From Massilia sp. Root351 (lineage in GTDB: Bacteria; Pseudomonadota; Gammaproteobacteria; Burkholderiales; Burkholderiaceae_D), in the NCBI RefSeq assembly GCF_001425045.1, contig NZ_LMDJ01000001.1:745859-809858 (forward strand): a stretch of DNA of 64,000 bases. The letters are read 5' to 3'. Position numbers and translations under genes: made by a program. Shown in pieces: positions 26,049 to 35,126 of the stretch (position 1 is the first letter of the stretch; every line of letters begins with the position of its first letter). Below the pieces are notes generated by a model that saw nothing but the letters and a program-made list of their open reading frames with translations, was not told the origin of the DNA and made no database searches.

Positions 26049-26594
26049 TCAGCGCAACAGCCAGCCGGACACGGCCCGGACGTAGCGCGGCATGATCACA
26101 TACACCATTAGCCACACGATCAGGCCGGCTGACAGCAGCGGGATCGCGCCCGCGGGCAATGGCCAGCCTTCGGTCAGCGTGCGCAGCAGTGCCGGTACGC
26201 CCTGGCTCAAGGGGTAGATGGCCGAGAAGGTCAGCAGGAACTGCTTGTAGGGCTTGGGCTGGCGCTCGCCGGCCAGCGCTGGCGTGAACCAGAGGCCCAC
26301 GCCGGCGCGCAGGCGTTCGGTCCGCAGCAGCAAGGGGCGCAGTTCTTCGACCAGCCGCCGGCGCTGTTCCGATCCGACCCAGGCCTGCAGCTGCGCGTCG
26401 CTGTCGAAATGGACCAGCAGCGTGTAGCTGGTGTCGCGGCCTTCCGGCCGTATCACCGCCGTGCCCTGGAAGCCGGCGAAGCGCCGGCATTCCGAGGTCA
26501 CCTCCGTGATCCAGGCCTCGTAGCGCCCGCGCGCCGCAGGCCGCACCGCATGCCGCACCAGCAGCGCGGCGCGGTCCGCAACGCTGTCCTTCAT
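26049..26594 (-). CDS. ABM-domain protein with C-terminal membrane helices
   Basis: A 181-residue protein. Residues about 8-100 are an ABM-like dimeric alpha-beta barrel (ALLVRHAVRPAARGRYEAWI, then FAGFQGTAVIRPE), and the C-terminus has two hydrophobic helices (about 116-135 and 148-172), so it sits on the inner membrane. It matches the membrane-type ABM proteins (COG3224-like). The ATG overlaps the stop of the aldehyde dehydrogenase gene (ATGA). It is the last gene of the six-gene operon. Reaction unknown. Confidence 0.72.
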   Translation of the reverse strand: MKDSVADRAALLVRHAVRPAARGRYEAWITEVTSECRRFAGFQGTAVIRPEGRDTSYTLLVHFDSDAQLQAWVGSEQRRRLVEELRPLLLRTERLRAGVGLWFTPALAGERQPKPYKQFLLTFSAIYPLSQGVPALLRTLTEGWPLPAGAIPLLSAGLIVWLMVYVIMPRYVRAVSGWLLR

Positions 26595-28048
26595 AGGTTG
26601 GTGAAGGTGATGTGCTTGTATTCGAGGAAGTCGTCGATCGACGCCACGCCATTCAGGCGGCCGCTGCCCGACTGCTTGTAGCCGCCTTCTTCGAATTCGT
26701 CGAACACCTGTGCCCAGTCGTTGATCCATACCGTGCCGGCCTTGATCTTGCGCGCCACGCGCAGCGAGCGCCTGGTGTCGCGGGTCCAGACGGCGGCAGC
26801 CAAGCCGTATTCGCTGTCGTTGGCCAGGGCCAGCACTTCCTCTTCCGTGTCGAACACCTGCAGCGTCATCACCGGGCCGAAGGTTTCCTCCTGCACGATG
26901 GGTAGCTTGGGATCGCATACTTCCAGCAGGGTGGGGCGGTAGAACGCGCCTGCCGCGAGCGGGCCTTCGGTTACGGGGCCGCCGCGCAGCAGCGCCTTCG
27001 CGCCGGAGGCGATGGCCTGCTCCACGGCCGCGTTCACGCGCGCCACGTTGGCCTTGTCGATCAGCGGACCCATACCGCTGTCCGGGTCGGCCGCCGGGCC
27101 CACGCGCACCGCTTCGAGCTGGGCCGCCAGCCGTTCGCGCACTTGCCCGGCCACGCTGCTGTGTACCAGCAGGCGCGAGCCGGTCATGCAGAACTGGCCG
27201 GAGAACACCGTCAGCGATTTTTCAATGACGGGCAAGGCCGCGTCCAGGTCGGCGTCGCCGAATACCAGGTGGGGCGTCTTGCCGCCCAGTTCCAGGCCGA
27301 AGCGCTTGAGCCGTTGCGCGCCCACGGCGGAAATGGCCTGGCCGGTGCGGGTGGAGCCGGTGAAGCTGATGACGGGCACCTCGGGCGATGCCACCATCAG
27401 CTTGGCGCCTTCCGCGCCGGACTCGGTGAACAGGTTGATCACGCCGCGCGGCAGCGATGGCGCCTCGGACATGATGCGCGCGACCAGTGCGTTGGTCAGC
27501 GCAGTCTGGCCCGGCATCTTGATGACGGCCGTGGCGCCAGCTGCCAGGGCCGGCGCCAGCGAGCGCACCATCAGGATCACCGGCGAGTTCCACGGCACCA
27601 TGATGCCGGCCACGCCCACCGGTTCGCGCAGCAGCAGCGACACCGCGTCGGGGCGCGGCGAGCCGCTGCGGCCCATGTCGGTGCGCGCCAGTGCGGCCGC
27701 GAAGCGCAGCTTGGACGGCGCCATGTCGATTTCAAAGCCGGCGTCCCGCTTGATCTTGCCGTTTTCCAGCGACAGCAGGTCGATCAGCGCTTCGCGGTGG
27801 CGCTCGAAGGAGGCCGCCAGCTCTTCCAGCACGCGCGCGCGCAACTGGGCGTTGCCGGCCCAGCAGCCGGTGTCAAAGGCGCGCTGCGCCGCCGCGATGG
27901 CCAGTTGCGCTTCGCGCGCGCCGCCGTCGGCGTACTGGCCGATCACCGCGCCGGTGGCCGGGTCGTGAGCCTTGCGGACGGAGTCGGAGGCGAGCCATTC
28001 GCCGTCGATCCAGTGCAGCGCCGGCTGGTTTGCTAGGGCATTGTTCAT
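26591..28048 (-). CDS. NAD(P)-dependent aldehyde dehydrogenase
   Basis: A 485-residue enzyme of the aldehyde dehydrogenase superfamily. Catalytic Cys287 is in FSGQFCMTG, the general-base Glu253 in LELGGK, and Asn154 in PWNSP stabilises the oxyanion. The start MNNALANQ was chosen over a longer frame because it begins the conserved fold. It follows the GMC oxidoreductase by 17 bases and overlaps the ABM gene; it probably oxidises the aldehyde made by the GMC enzyme. Substrate unknown. Confidence 0.9.
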   Translation of the reverse strand: MNNALANQPALHWIDGEWLASDSVRKAHDPATGAVIGQYADGGAREAQLAIAAAQRAFDTGCWAGNAQLRARVLEELAASFERHREALIDLLSLENGKIKRDAGFEIDMAPSKLRFAAALARTDMGRSGSPRPDAVSLLLREPVGVAGIMVPWNSPVILMVRSLAPALAAGATAVIKMPGQTALTNALVARIMSEAPSLPRGVINLFTESGAEGAKLMVASPEVPVISFTGSTRTGQAISAVGAQRLKRFGLELGGKTPHLVFGDADLDAALPVIEKSLTVFSGQFCMTGSRLLVHSSVAGQVRERLAAQLEAVRVGPAADPDSGMGPLIDKANVARVNAAVEQAIASGAKALLRGGPVTEGPLAAGAFYRPTLLEVCDPKLPIVQEETFGPVMTLQVFDTEEEVLALANDSEYGLAAAVWTRDTRRSLRVARKIKAGTVWINDWAQVFDEFEEGGYKQSGSGRLNGVASIDDFLEYKHITFTNL

Positions 28049-28065
28049 AGTGGTTTCGATTCCTG

Positions 28066-29715
28066 TCAGAAGAAGCGCGCGGCCGCGTGTTCGGCTACCG
28101 CGATGGTGGTGATGTTGGTGGCCACGGACACCGTGTCCGGAAAGATGGAGGCGTCCACCACGCGCAGGCCCTGCAGGCCGCGCACGCGGCATTGCAGGTC
28201 CAGCACCGCGTGCGGATCGCCATCGCGGCCCATCGGCACGGTGGAGGTGGGATGGTGGTAGGTGTCCAGCGTGCCAAGCATGGAGCGCTCGATGGCGCCG
28301 TCGTCCTGCGAGGCGGCGCCCGGCACCAGTTCGCTGTGCACCATGGCCGACAGCGGCGCGCTCCGGCCCAGCTTGCGCGCCAGCTTCACGCCTTCCAGCA
28401 GGCGGGCGCGGTCACCGGCGTCGGCCAGGAAGTTCAGGTCGATGCGCGGTGCGGCCTGCGGGTCGCGCGACACCAGGCTGAATCTGCCCACCGACTGCGG
28501 CAGCGTCAGCGCCACCGCCAGCACAAAGCCCACCTTGGTCGGGCTCAGTTCGTGCGGGAACAGGTGGGTGGCGGTGATGTGCAGGTCCAGTTCGCCTTGT
28601 TTGGCCAGGCTGCTGCGGGTCCACAGCTTGGCGCCGATGGCGGGCGATTGCGGGCCAATGGCTTCGGGCCTGGCGGCGTAGGCGTTGTAGTAAAAAGGAT
28701 GGTCCTTCAGGCGCTGGCCCACCGGCAGGTCTGCCACCAGCGGTATGTCCAGCGCTGCCAGGTCGCGCGCCGGGCCGACGCCGGAGCGCAGCAGGATGGC
28801 GGCGCTGCCGTAGGCGCCCGCGCTGAGGACGACTTGCTTTGCCTTGATGAGCTGGCCGCCGGCCAGGCGCACGCCGACGGCCTTGCCGCCTTCGAACAGC
28901 ACACGGTCCACCAGCGCCTTGCCCTGCACGCGCAGGTTGGCGCGGGCGCGCACGCTGTTGGTCAGGTAGGCCATGCCGGTGTTGACGCGCACGCCGTTGA
29001 CCACGTTCATGCGGTAAGGGCCGACGCCGTGCGGCTCGGGGCCGTCGAAGTCGGACACGGCGGCGTAGCCGGCGGCGCGGGCCGCGTCGGTGAAGGCGCG
29101 CTGCATCGGCGTGGTGTCGTCGCGGGTGAGCTGGCGTACCGGCAGCGGGCCGCCCTGGCCGTGCAGCGCGCTGGCGCCGCCGTCGCTGTCTTCCAGCCGC
29201 TTGAACGACGGCAGCAGGTCGTCATAGGACCAGCCGGGCAGGTTCCAGCTGGCAAAGTCGCTGGCGCGGGCGCGGATGGCGACGGCGCCGTTGATGGCCG
29301 AACTGCCGCCCAGTACCTTGCCGCGCAGGGCTTGCACCGGGTGGCCGATGAAGCCGGCCTCGGTCTGGTAGCCCCACTCGTGGCTGGCGTCGCCGCCCAG
29401 GCGGTCGCTGCTGCTGACCACTGCCGGGTAGTCCCAGGGCGCGTAGGCGGTTCCGGCTTCGAGCAGCAGCACGCTGCGGTCTGCGCGTTCGCTCAGGCGC
29501 GCAGCCAACACGGCGCCGGCCGAGCCGCCGCCGATCACCAGCACGTCCACCGGCTGCTCAGGCGCCGGTGGCCGCCGTTTCGCTTGGCCGGCGCTGCCGG
29601 CGGCCGGGGCCGAGGCCTTGGCGGGCGGGGCGGTTGCCGCGATGGTTGCCGCTGCCAGCGCAGCGGTGAGGACGCTTCTGCGCTCGGGCATGGCGGGAGG
29701 GCGGGAAGTAGTCAT
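28066..29715 (-). CDS. GMC-family FAD oxidoreductase, probably Tat-exported
   Basis: A 549-residue flavoenzyme (choline/alcohol dehydrogenase family). The N-terminus has a twin-arginine signal (ERRSVLTAAL, residues 11-20) followed by a hydrophobic run, so it is likely exported folded with FAD. The FAD motif IGGGSAG is at residues 61-67, and the GMC signature is GKVLGGSSAING. The catalytic His-Asn pair is expected in YHHPTSTVPMG and SVATNITT near the C-terminus. It probably oxidises an alcohol in the periplasm. Its neighbours are an exported hydrolase upstream and an aldehyde dehydrogenase downstream. Confidence 0.87.
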   Translation of the reverse strand: MTTSRPPAMPERRSVLTAALAAATIAATAPPAKASAPAAGSAGQAKRRPPAPEQPVDVLVIGGGSAGAVLAARLSERADRSVLLLEAGTAYAPWDYPAVVSSSDRLGGDASHEWGYQTEAGFIGHPVQALRGKVLGGSSAINGAVAIRARASDFASWNLPGWSYDDLLPSFKRLEDSDGGASALHGQGGPLPVRQLTRDDTTPMQRAFTDAARAAGYAAVSDFDGPEPHGVGPYRMNVVNGVRVNTGMAYLTNSVRARANLRVQGKALVDRVLFEGGKAVGVRLAGGQLIKAKQVVLSAGAYGSAAILLRSGVGPARDLAALDIPLVADLPVGQRLKDHPFYYNAYAARPEAIGPQSPAIGAKLWTRSSLAKQGELDLHITATHLFPHELSPTKVGFVLAVALTLPQSVGRFSLVSRDPQAAPRIDLNFLADAGDRARLLEGVKLARKLGRSAPLSAMVHSELVPGAASQDDGAIERSMLGTLDTYHHPTSTVPMGRDGDPHAVLDLQCRVRGLQGLRVVDASIFPDTVSVATNITTIAVAEHAAARFF

Positions 29716-29725
29716 GCGAGCCCCC

Positions 29726-30493
29726 TTACTGACGCGCCAGGCCGGCTGCTTCCAGGATCACCTGGGCCACGGCGGCGGGTTGTGAGCGGTGCGGCACATG
29801 GCTGGTGGCCAGGCTGGTGGTTTTCGCCTTGATGCGTGCCGCGAGCGCGCGCTGCAGGTCGGGCGGAATCATGCGGTCCTGCTCGCTGACGATGTACCAG
29901 GACGGCTTACCGCTCCAGGCCGCGGAGCCGATGCGCTCACTGAAGGCCGAGGCCTGGATGGGCCCCTGGGTGGCGGCCATGACTTCGGTCACGGCGGCGG
30001 GCAGGTCCTGCGCGAAGGCCTGGCTGACGCCCTGCGGCGTGAGCGAGATGTAGCCGCTCGGGTCCAGCACGAACTCGCGCTGGCCGAGCGAGGGCGGGTA
30101 GTCCTTGCCCAGTTCGCCGGTGGTCTGTCCGGCGGCCGGCGCGAACGCGGCCACGTAGACCAGCGCGGCGACCTTGTCGTGGTTGCCCGCCTCGGTAATC
30201 ACGCTGCCGCCCCAGGAGTGGCCTACCAGGACCACCTTGCCCGGCGCCGCGTCGATCGCGCGGCGCGCTTCGGCTGCGTCGCCGGCCAGGGAATGCAGGC
30301 CATTTTGCACTGCCTGCACGCGCAGGCCGCGCGCTTGCAGCAGCGGGATCAATTGGGCCCAGTCGGAGCCGTCGGCGAAGGCGCCGTGCACCAGCACCAC
30401 GGAGGTGGGGGCGGGCGCGGCTTGAGCTTGCTGGGCTTGCGCGCCCAGCGAGGAAGTGGCCAGCAGGGCAGTGGCGATGGTTTTACGCAGCAT
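29726..30493 (-). CDS. Exported alpha/beta hydrolase
   Basis: A 255-residue hydrolase with a signal peptide (about 1-20). The nucleophile is Ser93 in GHSWGG, preceded by the oxyanion HGAF (residues 36-39); the acid is in the SEQDRMIPP segment, and the His is in SHVPHRSQP. The pattern resembles the salicylate-esterase/EstC-like hydrolases that cleave small esters. It lies between the peroxidase and GMC genes in the operon. Substrate unknown. Confidence 0.85.
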   Translation of the reverse strand: MLRKTIATALLATSSLGAQAQQAQAAPAPTSVVLVHGAFADGSDWAQLIPLLQARGLRVQAVQNGLHSLAGDAAEARRAIDAAPGKVVLVGHSWGGSVITEAGNHDKVAALVYVAAFAPAAGQTTGELGKDYPPSLGQREFVLDPSGYISLTPQGVSQAFAQDLPAAVTEVMAATQGPIQASAFSERIGSAAWSGKPSWYIVSEQDRMIPPDLQRALAARIKAKTTSLATSHVPHRSQPAAVAQVILEAAGLARQ

Positions 30494-30544
30494 GAATGTA
30501 TTCTCCAGATAGATAGTTGTGTCTTGCTTGGGGGTGCAGATGGT

Positions 30545-31513
30545 TCAGCGCCGGCGGCAAGCGGCCAGGCGGTAGACCGCGCTGCGCAGCGGCACCATGG
30601 GGTCGCCGGACAGCGCCAGGCCATCGGCCAGGCGGCCCGGGTCGAGCGCCAGTGCGCCGGCGGCTCGCTGCTGGTCGCGTGCCAGGGTGTCGATGCGCAG
30701 TTCGCCGAGCAGGATTTCCCGGCGCGCGGCCGGGCCCGCGTGCGGCCAGGCTATCGAGCCGTCGGCGCAGTCGTCGCCGGGGGCCGCCAGCTGGAACATC
30801 AGCCGCATGACGGCCGGCCCATCGGCCAGGCGGCTGGCCAGTTCTTGCGCCAGGTAGTCGGGCGCCAGCGCCGCGGCCTGCTCCAGCGGAACGGCCGGCA
30901 ACGGCGCCGCCGGGTCGATGCGGTAGCGGCCCATGGTCAATCGGCCGTCCGCCGCCAGCAGGCCGAAGGCGTTGACGCCGAAATAGGGGATCGACGCGTA
31001 GCTGGCCGGCGCGGAGGGCGCCGCTTCCAGGTAGCGCTGCGCGCCCGGATGTTGCGCCAGGAAGGCGGCCAGCGGCGCGGGATCGGGGTGCTGCTCCGCC
31101 ACCGAGGCGGCGATCGCCTGCAGGAATGCCAGGAAATCGCCCGGCGCCGCCACCGGGAAGCCGTCGAAGGAATGCGCGACGATGTCGGTGACGGCGGGGG
31201 CAAGCGGGCCGGCTGCCGCATGGAACCGGATGCCCAGGCCGCGCGGCGTTGCGCTGGGAGCGGCGTCGGCTGTTTGAGGGATGCCGCTGAAATTGCTGAA
31301 GCGCAGCGTCACCGGCACCGCCCGCCCTTGCAGGTGCGCGGCGCGCGACCACTGCGCCGCGCCGGGGGCAGCGGTGAAGCTGCCATGCGCCACCACGCCC
31401 TTGGCGTGCGTCATGCGGTGGCCCGCGTGCTTGCCGAAGGTGGCCTGCAGGGCCTCCAGCAATTGGTCGGAAAATTGCGCAGGCAGGTGCGCAGGCAGCG
31501 GTTGAACGCTCAC
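30545..31513 (-). CDS. Catalase-family peroxidase (SrpA-like)
   Basis: A 322-residue haem peroxidase related to catalase. The distal His is in HAKGVVAHGSF, and RFSNFSG is the family's next block; YRLAACRRR ends the chain as in catalase-related peroxidases (RSxxY near the C-terminus). A GTG start at 31513 is preferred: AGGCGG precedes it by about six bases, and it starts eight bases after the previous gene. The longer frame extends back into that gene. No signal peptide is visible, unlike some relatives that are exported. It probably removes peroxide made by the oxidative steps of the operon. Confidence 0.8.
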   Translation of the reverse strand: MSVQPLPAHLPAQFSDQLLEALQATFGKHAGHRMTHAKGVVAHGSFTAAPGAAQWSRAAHLQGRAVPVTLRFSNFSGIPQTADAAPSATPRGLGIRFHAAAGPLAPAVTDIVAHSFDGFPVAAPGDFLAFLQAIAASVAEQHPDPAPLAAFLAQHPGAQRYLEAAPSAPASYASIPYFGVNAFGLLAADGRLTMGRYRIDPAAPLPAVPLEQAAALAPDYLAQELASRLADGPAVMRLMFQLAAPGDDCADGSIAWPHAGPAARREILLGELRIDTLARDQQRAAGALALDPGRLADGLALSGDPMVPLRSAVYRLAACRRR

Positions 31514-31521
31514 CGGCCGCC

Positions 31522-32031
31522 TCAGGACGCCTTGAAGGTCTGGTCCTGGCGGTCCACCCAGGGCTGGAACAGCGCGGCAGGCCAGTTCGGGTCGACGCGC
31601 GAGGTGCGTTCGATGCATTTCCAGATGCCGTCGCGCTTCTCGAACTTATCGTAGTAGGTACCTGTCGACAGGAAGCCTTCGCCGCCCTCGCGCCAGGTGA
31701 CGATCCAGTTCCACTCCACGCTGGCGTTCTCGCCCCCGCCCTGGATCACGAAGGTGCCCAGCGAGTGGCGCATGCGCGCCATCGGGAACACGCTGTGGGC
31801 GTAGTCGTACAGCTGCTTCATGCCGTCCGGGCCGACGAATTCGTTCTGGCGGATGTCGATCACGGTGAATTTCGCCTCCGGCCAGTACAGGGAACCGTAC
31901 AGCTCGGCCGAGGCGCGGCTGGCGTCGTTGTCGATGTAGCGCTGGTGCCGGTTCAGCTGCTCGAAGATCTCGAAACGGTCGGCGGTGCTCAGGGCGAGGG
32001 AAGAGGTCAAGGCGGTGCTCCTGTTGTTCAA
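31522..32031 (-). CDS. SnoaL/NTF2-like protein
   Basis: A 169-residue cystatin-like fold protein. The N-terminal helix (ADRFEIFEQLNRHQRYIDN) and the strand pattern with WEGG...WNWIVTWREGG and GIWKCIERTSRV match SnoaL-like polyketide cyclase/ketosteroid-isomerase-like proteins. Members include isomerases, dehydratases and non-catalytic binders. It is the first gene of the operon, 158 bases from the divergent LysR gene. Function unknown. Confidence 0.78.
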   Translation of the reverse strand: MNNRSTALTSSLALSTADRFEIFEQLNRHQRYIDNDASRASAELYGSLYWPEAKFTVIDIRQNEFVGPDGMKQLYDYAHSVFPMARMRHSLGTFVIQGGGENASVEWNWIVTWREGGEGFLSTGTYYDKFEKRDGIWKCIERTSRVDPNWPAALFQPWVDRQDQTFKAS

Positions 32032-32189
32032 TGGTCAATGAGGAGCGCAGTGTAGGATGGGCAGCCGGGCCGCAGTAGCCGGTGAAAGTGGCCAGCACTT
32101 TCCCAACCGTGGGATGATCTCCGCAGCGCGCCGGCATGGTATAGTCCGCCGTTTATTGTAAATTTCGCACTTGCCGATTCCACATTCCT

Positions 32190-33110
32190 ATGCTCGATCT
32201 CAACGCCTTGCAGTATTTTGTTCTGGTGATCGACCATGGCGGCTTCAACCCCACCTCACGCGCGCTCGGCATCCCCAAGTCGAATCTCAGCCGCCGCATC
32301 GCGCTGCTGGAAAAACGCCTGGGCGTGCGCCTGATCGTGCGCAACACGCGCAATTTCAAGCTCACCGAGGTGGGCATGCACTACTACCAGCACTGCCGCG
32401 CCATGCTGGCGGCGGCAGCGGCGGCGGAAGAGTCGGTGGCCATGGCCAGCAATGAGCCGTCCGGGCTGCTGCGCGTCACGTGCCCGACGGCGCTGCTGGA
32501 GGAGTGCGTGGGCAGAATGGTCACCGAGTTCATGGCGCAGTGCCCGAGCGTGGAAGTGCATCTGGAGGCCATCAACCGGGTGGTGGACGTGGTGGCCGAG
32601 GGCGTGGACGTTGCGCTGCGGGTGCGCGTGCCGCCGTTCCAGGATTCCGACCTGGTGACGCGCGAGCTGTCGCAGCGGGTGCAGCGCCTGGTGGCGTCGC
32701 CGGAACTGCTCAAGCACTATGGCGCGCCGGAGTCGCCGGCGGACCTGCTACGCTTCCCCAGCGCCCATCACGGCAAGCCGATGCACGACTACAGCTGGAG
32801 CCTGCACCATGCGGATGGCGCCAGCCAGACCGTGCGCCACAGCCCGCGCCTGGTGGTCAACGACCTGCGCATGCTGCGCCTGGCTGCGTTGAAGGGCGTT
32901 TGCGTGGTGCAGCTGCCCAGCGCCCAGGTGCATGGCGACCTGGCGCAGCACGAGCTGGTGGAGGTGTTGCCTGGGTGGGCGCCGAAAACCGAGGTGATCC
33001 ACGCGGTGATGCCGACCCGGCGCGGCATGCTGCCGGCTACCCGTTCGCTGATTGACTTCCTGGCCGAGCGCTTTGCGCTGCTGGACGACCCGTTCCGGGG
33101 ACCCGGCTAG
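32190..33110 (+). CDS. LysR-family transcriptional regulator
   Basis: A 306-residue LysR regulator. Residues 1-60 are the winged helix (ALQYFVLVIDHGGFNPTSRAL...KSNLSRRIALLEKRLGVRL), and the rest is the substrate-binding effector domain. It is transcribed away from the six-gene oxidative operon, the standard LysR arrangement, so it probably activates or represses that operon in response to its substrate. The 158-base gap holds the shared promoter region. Confidence 0.9.
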   Translation: MLDLNALQYFVLVIDHGGFNPTSRALGIPKSNLSRRIALLEKRLGVRLIVRNTRNFKLTEVGMHYYQHCRAMLAAAAAAEESVAMASNEPSGLLRVTCPTALLEECVGRMVTEFMAQCPSVEVHLEAINRVVDVVAEGVDVALRVRVPPFQDSDLVTRELSQRVQRLVASPELLKHYGAPESPADLLRFPSAHHGKPMHDYSWSLHHADGASQTVRHSPRLVVNDLRMLRLAALKGVCVVQLPSAQVHGDLAQHELVEVLPGWAPKTEVIHAVMPTRRGMLPATRSLIDFLAERFALLDDPFRGPG

Positions 33111-33133
33111 CGGACCGCCGCCCCGCTCACCGC

Positions 33134-34051
33134 TTAAACGCCCATCGGGGACAGGAAGCCTTTACTGAGCGGCACCGTCACGGCCGCCAGCAGGGTTTGC
33201 AGCGTGATCAGGGCGGCCATCAGGCGCGCGTCGCCGCCCAGCTGCCTGGCCATGATGTAGGCGTTGGGCGCGCACGGCAGCGCGCAATAGAAGGTGGCGG
33301 CCAGCGCCACCGGCGCCGATACGGCAAACAGCGCGCACACCTTGGCGCCCACCAGCGGCAGCGCCACCAGCTTGAGCAGCGAGGCCCAGCCCAGCGCCAC
33401 CGGCCGCAGCCCTTGCAGCGAGAACACCAGGCCGCTGCCCACGCACACCAGGCCCAGCGCCAGCGCGGCCTTGCCAAGGATGTCGAGCGTATTCATCAGC
33501 GGCAGCGGAAGGGTGACGCCGGACAGGCTCACCAGCATGCCCGCCAGCGTGGACAGGATAATGGGATTGCCGGCCAGGGTCTTGCCGATCTTGCGGTAGT
33601 CGGCTTTGCTGCCGCTCCACCAGGACAGGGCGATGATCGACAGCATGTTTACCACCGGCAGGCACAGCGCCAGCGACAGCATCACCAGCGCGGCCGTGCC
33701 GGCGTCGAAAGACAGCGAGGACACGGCCAGGCCGAAGTAGGTATTGGGCCGCATGGCCCCTTGCATCACCGACGAGCGGCTGGCGCCGGGCAGGCCGCGC
33801 GCGGCTGGCATGGCCAGCAAGGTGACACCGATGATGATGAAGGTGGGCAGCAGCGTGGCCAGCGCCAGTTCGCCGACCTGGCTGCCTTCAAAGCTGAGCC
33901 TGGCGGTACCGGCGAACAGCAGCGCAGGGAAGGCGATGTTGTAGGAAAACTTTTCCACCGAGGGGAAGAATGCTTCCGGCAGCCATTCATAATGGCGGAT
34001 GGCCACCCCGAGCAGGATGACAAGAAAGACGGGCAGGATGGAGGCGAGCAT
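33134..34051 (-). CDS. AEC (auxin efflux carrier) family transporter
   Basis: A 305-residue inner-membrane protein with about ten helices in two repeats, each with a broken central helix (FPSVEKFSYNIAFPALLFAG in the first). AEC proteins export organic acids or auxin-like compounds, for example MdcF-type malonate carriers. It is convergent with the LysR gene. The upstream region is shared with a divergent AraC-type regulator, which may control it. Substrate unknown. Confidence 0.87.
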   Translation of the reverse strand: MLASILPVFLVILLGVAIRHYEWLPEAFFPSVEKFSYNIAFPALLFAGTARLSFEGSQVGELALATLLPTFIIIGVTLLAMPAARGLPGASRSSVMQGAMRPNTYFGLAVSSLSFDAGTAALVMLSLALCLPVVNMLSIIALSWWSGSKADYRKIGKTLAGNPIILSTLAGMLVSLSGVTLPLPLMNTLDILGKAALALGLVCVGSGLVFSLQGLRPVALGWASLLKLVALPLVGAKVCALFAVSAPVALAATFYCALPCAPNAYIMARQLGGDARLMAALITLQTLLAAVTVPLSKGFLSPMGV

Positions 34052-34149
34052 GGGACATTATAAAAGCGGTGCGCGCTTGCTGCAGGGAATCAGGTAGACT
34101 CGGCCGGTACTGATAACTAGCTTGCAACCAAAGCAATCCCGGAGCGGAC

Positions 34150-34935
34150 ATGTTCAATGTGGAACTGGCAGCCATCGAAACGCTGTTCGATGCGCTGAGC
34201 GACGTGGCCTTCTTCGTCAAGGACCGCGACGGCCGCTACCTGGCCGCCAACCACACGCTGGTGCGGCGCTGCGGCCTGCGCAGCAAGCAGGAGCTGGCCG
34301 GCAAGACGGTGCTGGAAGTGCACCCGCGCTCGCTGGCCCAGGCCTATATCGCGCAGGACCGCCAGGTGATCGAGCAGGGCTGCAGCATCCGCCAGCACCT
34401 GGAGCTGCACCTGTATCCCAACCGCCGCCATGGCTGGTGCCTGACGCACAAGGTGCCGCTGCGCGACCAGGCCGGCGCCATCGTCGGCCTGGTCGGCACC
34501 TCGCACGACCTGGGCCTGGCCGACGACCACCATCCCGTGTACCGGCAGATTGCCGGCATCGCCCAGCATATCCGCGAGCATTACCGCGAGCCGCTGTGCC
34601 TGCAGCAGCTGGCGCGCGACGCCGGCTTGCCGCTGGCGCGCGTGGAGCGGCTGTTCCAGCGCGTGTTCCACTACAGCCCGCGCCAGCTGCTGCTGCAGAC
34701 GCGGCTCAACGGCGCGCTGGCGCTGATCGAATCGGGCCGTGAACTCAGCATCGCCGAGATCGCCGCGGACTGCGGCTACACCGACCACAGCGCATTCAGC
34801 CGCCAGTTCAAGGCGCTCACCGGGCAAACCCCGGTGCAGTACCGCGCCCAGTGCCGCAGCCAGGGCGGCCCCGGCGGCGCTGCCCTGTCCGCATCGTCCG
34901 CGTCCGCATCCCTGCTGGCGTCGCTCGCGAATTGA
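34150..34935 (+). CDS. AraC-family regulator with N-terminal PAS domain
   Basis: A 261-residue regulator. Residues about 5-125 are a PAS domain (ALSDVAFFVKDRDGRYLAAN..., LVGTSHDLG), and residues about 135-240 are an AraC double helix-turn-helix (LARDAGLPLARVERLFQRVF, then ADCGYTDHSAFSRQFKALTG). The last 25 residues are a Ser/Ala tail. It is divergent from the AEC transporter gene (98 bases), so it likely controls it. Ligand unknown. Confidence 0.86.
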   Translation: MFNVELAAIETLFDALSDVAFFVKDRDGRYLAANHTLVRRCGLRSKQELAGKTVLEVHPRSLAQAYIAQDRQVIEQGCSIRQHLELHLYPNRRHGWCLTHKVPLRDQAGAIVGLVGTSHDLGLADDHHPVYRQIAGIAQHIREHYREPLCLQQLARDAGLPLARVERLFQRVFHYSPRQLLLQTRLNGALALIESGRELSIAEIAADCGYTDHSAFSRQFKALTGQTPVQYRAQCRSQGGPGGAALSASSASASLLASLAN

Positions 34936-35126
34936 TAGCTGTGGCTTTTCTGCGTGGGCGGCGTGCGTCCGCTGTGCCGAACCCAAGCCCCTTGCCGCCT
35001 AAATAGAGCGAACGGCTTCGCAGGCCTGTTTTTGCTGTCATCCGGGAAATCTTGCCACGCTAGTATTTCCTGGCCGGGGCGCAGTCCCGGCGACCTTATC
35101 GACAACAAAAAACAGGAGCCAAACAC

